From positions 1-13,257 of the forward strand of contig SKKM01000055.1 in NCBI GenBank assembly GCA_007121485.1: a stretch of 13,257 bases of DNA. Direction: 5' to 3'. The DNA comes from Wenzhouxiangella sp. (lineage in GTDB: Bacteria; Pseudomonadota; Gammaproteobacteria; Xanthomonadales; Wenzhouxiangellaceae). The notes beneath the pieces were generated by a model. That model was not told where the DNA came from. It saw only the letters and a list, made by a program, of their open reading frames with translations, and did no database searches. The translations under genes were made by a program, and so were the position numbers. This document shows positions 1 through 5,154 of the stretch, piece by piece; position 1 is the stretch's first letter, and each line of letters starts with the position of its first letter.

Positions 1-965
1 CCGGCATCGGGCGCGACGAGTTCGACGCCGACAAGCTGCGCTACCACCGCATCATCATCATGACCGACGCCGACGTCGACGGCTCGCACATCCGCACCCT
101 GCTGCTGACCTTCTTCTACCGCCAGATGCCGGAGCTGATCGAGCGCGGGCACGTCTACATCGCCCAGCCGCCGCTGTACAAGATCAAGCAGGGCAAGCAG
201 GAGTGGTACTTGAAGGACGAGGCGGAGATGAACCGCTACATGCTGGAACGCGCGCTGGATGGCGCGCGCCTTTATCCGGCCGAAGAGACTCCGGCCCTGC
301 AGGACAGCGCGCTGGCCGAACTGCTGCGCAACTTCCAGCAGGCCGACCAGGTCGCGGCGCGCCTGAAGTTGCGCTACGACCGCGATGTGATCAGCCAACT
401 AATTGATTTCAAAACATTTATTCTGGAACCCTCGTTCGATGTGCAGGCCTGGGCGGAAGCCTTGCGCCAGCGCCTGGAGCGGGCGACGCCGGCCGGCGTG
501 GTGTGGCACATCAAGCCGCTGGGCAGCGGCGGCGTGGTCGTTTCCCGGCACGGCCAGGGCGTGGTCCAGGACACCATTCTCGACGAGAGTTTCTTCCGCT
601 CGCCCGAGTATCGCCAGCTGGCCCGGGTCGGATCGGTGGTCGGCGACCTGTTCGGGCCCGGTGCGCGCGTCGAGCGCGGCAACCAGTCGACGCGCGTGAC
701 GCGTTTCGCCGAGGCCTACGAGTGGCTGATCACCGAGTCGCGCAAGGGCCGCACCTTCCAGCGCTTCAAGGGCCTGGGTGAAATGAACCCGGACCAGCTG
801 TGGGAAACCACGGTCAACCCGGACACCCGGCGCCTGCTGAAGGTGACCATCGAGGACGCCGTGGCCGCCGACGACATTTTCTCGACCCTGATGGGCAACG
901 AAGTCGAACCGCGCCGCGCCTTCATCGAAACCAACGCCTTGCAGGTGAGCAACCTCGACGTCTGA
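1..965 (+). CDS. gyrB: DNA gyrase subunit B, C-terminal part (5' end outside the window)
   Basis: GyrB is the ATPase subunit of the A2B2 type II topoisomerase that introduces negative supercoils into DNA. The window holds the last 320 residues, with the first whole codon at base 3. The TOPRIM magnesium motif MTDADVDGSHIRTLL starts at base 60, the KGLGEMNPDQLWETT block lies at about 768-812, and the end RRAFIETNAL...NLDV is the typical GyrB C-terminus. Between them is the roughly 170-residue insertion seen in gammaproteobacterial GyrB, which separates it from ParE and from the shorter GyrB of Gram-positive bacteria. Stop codon TGA at 963-965. In related genomes gyrB closes the dnaA-dnaN-recF-gyrB cluster at oriC, so the left edge is probably close to the origin (inference). 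A short AT-rich patch at 397-428 lies inside the insertion. Identification is secure. Confidence 0.97.
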   Translation, partial: GIGRDEFDADKLRYHRIIIMTDADVDGSHIRTLLLTFFYRQMPELIERGHVYIAQPPLYKIKQGKQEWYLKDEAEMNRYMLERALDGARLYPAEETPALQDSALAELLRNFQQADQVAARLKLRYDRDVISQLIDFKTFILEPSFDVQAWAEALRQRLERATPAGVVWHIKPLGSGGVVVSRHGQGVVQDTILDESFFRSPEYRQLARVGSVVGDLFGPGARVERGNQSTRVTRFAEAYEWLITESRKGRTFQRFKGLGEMNPDQLWETTVNPDTRRLLKVTIEDAVAADDIFSTLMGNEVEPRRAFIETNALQVSNLDV

Positions 966-983
966 ATTGCAGGGTGATTTGGG

Positions 984-1004
984 AAAAGCCAAAAGCCAAA
1001 AGCC
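984..1004. repeat. Three tandem copies of AAAAGCC
   Basis: Three perfect 7-bp units (984-990, 991-997, 998-1004) lie just after gyrB. The third unit is also the start of the left arm of the large inverted repeat, whose right arm ends in the matching GGCTTTT. The array may have grown by slippage at the end of that element (inference). Confidence 0.8.
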
Positions 1005-1042
1005 TCTCGCAAAGACGCCAAGACGCCAAGGACGCAAAGAAA
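998..1042 (+). repeat. Left arm of a 45-bp imperfect inverted repeat
   Basis: This arm is the reverse complement of 1167-1211 with 42 of 45 positions matching by eye. It is built of degenerate octamers of the type CGCAAAGA / CGCCAAGA / CGCCAAGGA / CGCAAAGA, preceded by AAAAGCCTCT. The spacer between the arms is 124 bp and contains no convincing gene. The arms could pair in RNA as a long stem, but no T-tract follows in the manner of an intrinsic terminator. A small non-autonomous mobile element or a dispersed intergenic repeat is the best guess; no target-site duplication was recognised. Confidence 0.8.
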
Positions 1043-1166
1043 TTCTTGGTCAGGCTGCTTGAAGCTCCGAACAGTAACTGCAACTTGGCTGCCAGAGCCG
1101 CGCTGCCTTGAAGGCCTTCGCGGTCTGCCCAGGTCAACGTCAGTTTCAATCAATCCTTTCTCGCTT

Positions 1167-1211
1167 TTTCTTGGCGCCCTTTGCGTCTTGGCGTCTTTGC
1201 GAGAGGCTTTT
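1167..1211 (-). repeat. Right arm of the 45-bp imperfect inverted repeat
   Basis: Reverse complement of the arm at 998-1042, with three mismatches, all in the inner half; the outer 29 bp (1183-1211) match perfectly. The arm carries the same octamer periodicity read on the minus strand and ends outward in GAGAGGCTTTT. Better conservation of the outer ends than of the inner ends is what a terminal inverted repeat would show, but this is only suggestive. Confidence 0.8.
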
Positions 1212-1256
1212 TAAAGCAAAGTTTGGTTCAACCCGGATGCCGGGACAGGATGGACC

Positions 1257-1280
1257 GTCGGCCATGGAAGGCCGACCTAC
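1257..1280 (-). repeat. REP-like element: GTAG followed by a 7-bp hairpin
   Basis: Read on the minus strand, the tetranucleotide GTAG (1280-1277) is followed immediately by a perfect hairpin: GTCGGCC, loop TTCCAT, GGCCGAC (1276-1257). A GTAG head directly joined to a short stem-loop is the hallmark of REP sequences mobilised by RAYT (TnpA-REP) transposases. No RAYT gene is in the window. A chance hairpin is possible, but the exact 7-bp stem next to GTAG argues for a REP. Confidence 0.6.
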
Positions 1281-1289
1281 GGCGCCTGC

Positions 1290-1310
1290 CGGTCAGCGAC
1301 CGCGATCTAC
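1290..1310 (-). repeat. Second, weaker REP-like element
   Basis: On the minus strand GTAG (1310-1307) is followed by ATCG and then a 5-bp stem, CGGTC / GACCG, with a 3-base loop (1302-1290). It has the same orientation as the element at 1257-1280, so the two may form a tandem pair. The stem is short and spaced 4 bp from GTAG, so this is less certain than its neighbour. Confidence 0.4.
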
Positions 1311-1340
1311 CCTGACCCTAGTCCCTGACCCCTGATCCCT
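1310..1340. repeat. Degenerate heptamer tract (CCCTGAC / CCCTAGT / CCCTGAT)
   Basis: Four to five units beginning CCCT recur every 7-8 bp. The tract enters the 3' end of cmoA: the TAG stop of cmoA (minus strand, 1320-1318) and about its last six codons lie inside it. The extreme C-terminus of CmoA therefore seems to be repeat-encoded. Confidence 0.6.
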
Positions 1341-2061
1341 TCACCGCAGCAAAACAGCAGAAATTCAGGCACTGGAACCAGTCGATGACCTGGTCGAACC
1401 CGGCGTCCAGCAGGCGTTGGTGGTGGGTTTGGCGGCTGTCGGCGATGAGCACGTTTTCCAGCGCCTGGCGCTTGCGGGCGATTTCCAGGTCGGAGTAACC
1501 CTGGGCGCGCTTGAAGGCGTGGTGGTGCCGGTCCAGCCAGGCCTGGGCCGGTGCGTCGAAGGCCAGCTTCTCAGCCAGCAGCAGCACGCCGCCGGGCACC
1601 AGGCCAGTAGCGATGCGGCGCATGAGATCCGCGCGTAGCTCTGGGGCGATGAACTGCAGGGTGAAGTACATGATGACCAGCGAGGCGCGCTCGATCGGCA
1701 CCGCGCAGGCGTCCCCCTCGATCACGTCAACTGGCACGAACGAGTTGTCTTCTGCAATGATCTGCCGACAACGTGCGACCATCTGCGGTGATTGGTCCAC
1801 GGCAATGATGCTCACCCCAGGCGCCTGGATGGCGCGCCGGGCGGCCAGTGTGGCCGCACCCAGCGAGCAGCCCAAATCGTAGACGCGGGTGTTTTCGAGC
1901 ACGCAGTCGCGGACCATCAGCGGGGTCAGTTCGAGCAGCTGCCGATAGCCGGGGACCGAGCGCTCGATCATGTCGGGAAACACCCGCACCACCCGCTCGG
2001 AGAACTCGAAGGGCTGTACTTGATCCTGCGTTTCGGCGTAGATTCGATCTCGGACGTCCAT
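1318..2061 (-). CDS. cmoA: Carboxy-S-adenosyl-L-methionine synthase CmoA
   Basis: CmoA converts S-adenosylmethionine and prephenate into carboxy-SAM, the donor CmoB uses to make cmo5U at wobble position 34 of several tRNAs. The protein has 247 residues, the same as I recall for E. coli CmoA, and lines up along its length: FPDMIERSVPGY (28-39), SAM motif I YDLGCSLGAATL (61-72), VDVIEGD (111-117), YFTLQF (132-137), HHAFKRAQGYSDLEI (180-194), Arg198 in KRQALEN (matching the Arg that contacts the carboxyl of carboxy-SAM) and a WFQCLNF end. ATG start at 2061; no clear Shine-Dalgarno, and an AT-rich TTAAAAT lies 7-13 bp upstream. The last six residues GSGVRD come from a heptamer repeat tract. Its usual partner cmoB is not adjacent but about 9 kb away. 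Confidence 0.95.
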   Translation of the reverse strand: MDVRDRIYAETQDQVQPFEFSERVVRVFPDMIERSVPGYRQLLELTPLMVRDCVLENTRVYDLGCSLGAATLAARRAIQAPGVSIIAVDQSPQMVARCRQIIAEDNSFVPVDVIEGDACAVPIERASLVIMYFTLQFIAPELRADLMRRIATGLVPGGVLLLAEKLAFDAPAQAWLDRHHHAFKRAQGYSDLEIARKRQALENVLIADSRQTHHQRLLDAGFDQVIDWFQCLNFCCFAAVKGSGVRD

Positions 2062-2066
2062 GGAGG
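2062..2066 (+). promoter_or_regulatory. Ribosome binding site for the TTG-started membrane gene
   Basis: GGAGG lies 11 bp before the TTG start at 2078. It supports choosing TTG rather than the in-frame GTG about 18 codons later, which would remove most of the first membrane helix. It sits in the 16-bp gap between the divergent start codons. Confidence 0.55.
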
Positions 2067-2077
2067 CATTTTAAGGC

Positions 2078-2740
2078 TTGAAGGCCGAACCCCGGAGTGG
2101 CCCGTCCATCCTGCTCAGCGCCGGCCTGTTCGTGTTCGGCCTCGGCGCGGCCTGGCTGGGCGACTGGCGCCTGCACGACGTGATCTGGGGTTTCTGGATC
2201 ACCTCGCTGGCCGTGGGCTACCTGATGATCATCGGCATCCTGGTGCACCAGGCCCGCCACCAGGTGCGCGATCTGGGCACGAGCCTGGCGCACGCCGGGG
2301 GAGGCGCACTGTTTCTGCTGGCTTTTTTCAGCTTCCACTTCGGCTTTTTCCACTGGGGCCACGCCCAGTTCCTGACCGCTTTTCTGGACTGGCCGGAAGG
2401 CTCCGATTTCTCCATCGGCCTGGTGCCCGAAATATTCGCAAGCTACTGGCCGATCGTGCTGGCCGGGCTGCTGTTCAGGCTGCCGGACTTGCGTGCCTAC
2501 ATGGGCCAGCGCTTCGAGAACCTGAGCCGCAAGCAGGATGTGGAAAAGGCGGCCGGCGATGCGATGAAGCTGCCCTACGCCGGGGTGGTGCGCCTGCATT
2601 TGGCGATCTTCGGCTTGTTTGGCCTGGCCATGCTGAATTTGCCCGAGCTGCCGACTTTCGCCCTGGCCTATGCCTGGTTTTTCCTGCCGTTCGATTTAAG
2701 CGCCGGCAAGACGGCGAATCGGCGCAACCAGCAGGCTTGA
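2078..2740 (+). CDS. Conserved-looking integral membrane protein of unknown function (possibly DUF6498-like)
   Basis: A 220-residue protein with about six predicted membrane segments (roughly 10-28, 33-56, 75-93, 118-135, 168-188, 191-205) and no signal peptide apart from the first helix. The third segment carries a histidine cluster HFGFFHWGH (87-95), which reminds me of the DUF6498 membrane family; I cannot confirm this. Function is unknown. The start is TTG at 2078: an in-frame TAA at 2072-2074 prevents anything further upstream, and GGAGG at 2062-2066 can serve as ribosome binding site with 11 bp spacing. That site lies directly beside the cmoA start codon on the other strand. The 3' end overlaps the end of the prs-like gene by 45 bp, tail to tail. 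The His cluster could bind metal or haem, but this is speculative. Confidence 0.8.
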   Translation: MKAEPRSGPSILLSAGLFVFGLGAAWLGDWRLHDVIWGFWITSLAVGYLMIIGILVHQARHQVRDLGTSLAHAGGGALFLLAFFSFHFGFFHWGHAQFLTAFLDWPEGSDFSIGLVPEIFASYWPIVLAGLLFRLPDLRAYMGQRFENLSRKQDVEKAAGDAMKLPYAGVVRLHLAIFGLFGLAMLNLPELPTFALAYAWFFLPFDLSAGKTANRRNQQA

Positions 2741-3598
2741 CAGGTCGATCGCGGCATCCGGATTGGCCACGCTGTTGGTGCAGACCAGGCGCTTGACGCC
2801 GGCCTGGTTCAGGGTTTCGCGCGCCCGCTGGTCGTGCAGTCCGTGGACGCCGATGACCACGGGTGCGGGGAACCCGGCTGCGTGCAGGTGGCGGGTGGCT
2901 TCGGCAATGGTGGTGCCGGAGGAGATGATGTCGTCGATCAGGACCGGCTGCCGATCCAGAATGGCGTCCAGCTCCGGCAGGCGCATGTCCACCTTGCGGT
3001 CGCCGTGGCGCTTCTTCTCGAACACGCGCCACGGCCAATTGCCAATCTCCGCAACCGCCCGGATCCACTGCTCGCTTTCCCCGTCAGGTCCGATCAATAC
3101 GGGCCGATCCAGCGAGGTCTTGATCCAGTCGGCAATGGCCGGCGCCGAGGGCAGCACTTCGGATTCCAGGGTGTAGATTTCGTCCAGGCTGGCGTAGCGG
3201 TGCAGGTGCGGGTCGACCGTCACCAGCCAGTCGAAGTGGGCCGACAGCCAGCGCGCGAAGGTCCTCGAGGTCAGCGCCTCGCCGGGACGGAAGCGCTGGT
3301 CCTGGCGCATGTAGCACAGGTAGGGGCAGACCAGGCCGAGCCGTGACGCGCCGAGGTCGCGGGCCAGGTCGGCGGCAAAAAGCAGCGCCGGGATACGCGC
3401 GTCCGGATCGTTGAGGGTGGCGACCAGCACCGCGCTGCGGCCCTCGAGATTGGCGTCGATGCGCAGGTAGCTTTCACCGTCCGGGAAGCGCCGGTAGGCC
3501 AGCGGCGCGGTGGTCCAGCCCAGCTGATCGGCTAGAGATTCGGCCAGGGTCTCGTTGCCGGGCAGGGCCAGCAGCACTCCATGATGGTCGGCGCTCAT
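2696..3598 (-). CDS. prs: Ribose-phosphate pyrophosphokinase (PRPP synthase) paralogue, archaeal-like
   Basis: PRPP synthases make 5-phosphoribosyl diphosphate and AMP from ribose 5-phosphate and ATP. The 300-residue protein has the family landmarks in order: FPDGE (38-42), PYLCYMRQDQRFRPGEALTS (92-111, the ATP-contacting RQD), VDPHLHRY (128-135, metal/ATP site), the flexible catalytic loop region EKKRHGDRKV (194-203) and the PRPP-binding loop VLIDDIISSGTT (219-230). The RQDQRFRPGEA wording and the DDIISSGTT loop look more like archaeal/class III enzymes than like the housekeeping bacterial Prs of about 315 residues, so a second, specialised copy is likely. ATG start at 3598 overlaps the preceding gene's stop as ATGA. 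Stop TAA at 2698-2696. Last gene of a four-gene operon, next to a phosphorylase that may use the AMP it releases (inference). The symbol marks the family only. Confidence 0.88.
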   Translation of the reverse strand: MSADHHGVLLALPGNETLAESLADQLGWTTAPLAYRRFPDGESYLRIDANLEGRSAVLVATLNDPDARIPALLFAADLARDLGASRLGLVCPYLCYMRQDQRFRPGEALTSRTFARWLSAHFDWLVTVDPHLHRYASLDEIYTLESEVLPSAPAIADWIKTSLDRPVLIGPDGESEQWIRAVAEIGNWPWRVFEKKRHGDRKVDMRLPELDAILDRQPVLIDDIISSGTTIAEATRHLHAAGFPAPVVIGVHGLHDQRARETLNQAGVKRLVCTNSVANPDAAIDLSSLLVAPIRRLAGA

Positions 3599-5145
3599 GA
3601 TGCGGCTCCGCTGTCGGGCACGACGTTGACGATGTCGCCGTTGGAACCGGCGAACTCGCGCGCGTAGTTCAACTCGCCGACGCTTTCGGCGTGGATGGTG
3701 TAGATCGGCTGACCGGCCTCGACCAGGTCACCGAGGTGCACGTGCAGGTCCACGCCCGCGCAGGCGGCGGCCGGCGCGCCGGCAAGCTTGGCCACGCGGC
3801 TCAGGCGGCGGTTGTCGAAGGCCTTGACCTGCCCGCTGCGCGTGGCCTGTACCGAGACCCTGTGCCGCGCCAGGCTGGGCCGGGTGAAGCGGCCCTGGGC
3901 CTCGCAGATCGCGATCAGCTTGGCCAGGGCGGCCCCGCTTTCCAGGGCCTCGCCCGCCTTGCTCACGCCGTGCCCGTCTTCCGCGCCGCCGCACAGCTCG
4001 AGCAGGGCCCCGGCCAGTTCCAGGGAACGCGTGCGCAGATCGGCCGGTGCCTCCGGCGCCTGTTCGAGCACGGCCAGGATGTCGCGTGCTTCCAGGGCCG
4101 GGCCGATGCCGTTGCCGACCGGCTGTTGCCCGTCGGTCAGCAGGATGCGTGTTTCCAGGCCGAAGGCGCGCGCCACCGCTTCCAGGCGCGCCGCCAGCGC
4201 TTGCCCGTCGGCCTTGGCGCGCACCTTGGCCGTGGCCCCGACCGGCAGGTCCAGCACCAGGTGGCTGGAGCCGGCGGCGATTTTCTTCGACAGCACCGAG
4301 GCGACGAGCTGTGCTTCGGCGTCCAGGTCCATGACCCGGGCGACGCGGATCAGCACGTCGTCGACCGGGCTCAGGCCTACCGACCCGCCCCACACCAGGC
4401 AGCCGTTTTCCCGCTCGACCACCCGGCGCATCTCGGCCAGCGGCAGATCGACCCGGGTCAGGGTTTCCATGGTGTCGGCGGTGCCGGCCGGGGAGGTGAT
4501 GGCGCGCGAGGAAGTCTTGGGCATCCACAGCCCGCACGCGGCCACGATGGCGACCACCAGCGGCGTGGTGCGGTTGCCCGGGAGGCCGCCCACGCAGTGC
4601 TTGTCGGCGATCGGCGCTCGCGGCCAGCGCAGGCGTTCGCCGACCTCGATCATTGCCTCGGTCAGGTAGATCAGCTCTTCGTCGTCCATCGACCGGGTGG
4701 CCATGATGGTCAGCAACATGGCCAGGTGGATATCGGCATAGCGCCCGGCCGCCACGTCGTTCAGGATGGCGCGCAGGCTGTCGCGGCTGAAGCGCTGGCC
4801 GTAGATGCGCCCGCGCAGGCTGCCCAGGGACTGCAGCGGTTGCGGGTGGCGCAGGTGGATCAGGTCGCCTTCCTCGATCTCGAGCAGGCGCCAGGCCGAC
4901 TCCGACAGCGCCGCTTCATCGAGTTCCAGCAGCTCGGAGTCGATCTGGTAGAGCGTTGCGATGACTTGGTTTCCACCGGCCTCGAGCTGGATGCGCGCAT
5001 GCGCGCTGAAGCCCTCGGACCGGCACACGGCGCAGTCGCGGCGGGTGATGATCACCGGCTCGTCGTGGGTATCCAGGGCGATGCGGCGCGCCTTCAGGTT
5101 GTTCGAAGTCTGGACGATGGCGCCGTTGGCGGGATTGGTGTTCAT
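3595..5145 (-). CDS. Thymidine/AMP phosphorylase family protein, archaeal-type subfamily
   Basis: This 516-residue protein belongs to the pyrimidine nucleoside phosphorylase superfamily. Its signature, DKHCVGGLPGNRTTP (181-195) followed by PKTSSRAITSPAGTADTMET (209-228), is the archaeal AMP phosphorylase / 'putative thymidine phosphorylase' form and not the DKHSTGGVGDK form of bacterial DeoA. An N-terminal domain of about 90 residues, absent from DeoA, contains DCAVCRSEGF with Cys38 and Cys41. The C-terminal domain ends with REFAGSNGDIVNVV. Archaeal relatives release a base from NMPs with phosphate, giving ribose 1,5-bisphosphate; whether this one uses NMPs or nucleosides cannot be read from sequence. 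ATG at 5145 without a good Shine-Dalgarno, 9 bp after the RNase stop, suggesting coupled translation. The TGA stop overlaps the prs-like ATG. Confidence 0.88.
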   Translation of the reverse strand: MNTNPANGAIVQTSNNLKARRIALDTHDEPVIITRRDCAVCRSEGFSAHARIQLEAGGNQVIATLYQIDSELLELDEAALSESAWRLLEIEEGDLIHLRHPQPLQSLGSLRGRIYGQRFSRDSLRAILNDVAAGRYADIHLAMLLTIMATRSMDDEELIYLTEAMIEVGERLRWPRAPIADKHCVGGLPGNRTTPLVVAIVAACGLWMPKTSSRAITSPAGTADTMETLTRVDLPLAEMRRVVERENGCLVWGGSVGLSPVDDVLIRVARVMDLDAEAQLVASVLSKKIAAGSSHLVLDLPVGATAKVRAKADGQALAARLEAVARAFGLETRILLTDGQQPVGNGIGPALEARDILAVLEQAPEAPADLRTRSLELAGALLELCGGAEDGHGVSKAGEALESGAALAKLIAICEAQGRFTRPSLARHRVSVQATRSGQVKAFDNRRLSRVAKLAGAPAAACAGVDLHVHLGDLVEAGQPIYTIHAESVGELNYAREFAGSNGDIVNVVPDSGAAS

Positions 5146-5154
5146 GGCGGCAAA

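Larger units (their letters stand above)
966..1317. other. Gene-free region between gyrB and cmoA, composed of repeats
   Basis: This 352-bp stretch separates the convergent 3' ends of gyrB and cmoA. It contains the AAAAGCC array, the inverted repeat pair with a 124-bp core, a small hairpin CCCGG-ATG-CCGGG (1232-1244) and two REP-like units. No reading frame here resembles a protein family. I see no stem followed by a T-run that would be a classic intrinsic terminator for either gene; the repeats may serve that purpose, but nothing shows it directly. Confidence 0.7.

Noticed and set aside
998..1211. A CRISPR array or intrinsic terminator after gyrB
   Set aside because: The repeats are two inverted arms, not regularly spaced direct repeats with unique spacers; the 124-base loop and lack of a terminal T-run do not fit an intrinsic terminator.
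1108..1335. A 75-codon frame in the gyrB-cmoA gap
   Set aside because: It crosses the right inverted-repeat arm and both REP-like hairpins, has no Shine-Dalgarno and no recognisable product.
3595..5145. Naming the phosphorylase deoA
   Set aside because: The motifs and the extra N-terminal domain belong to the archaeal AMP phosphorylase-like subfamily, so thymidine specificity cannot be assumed.
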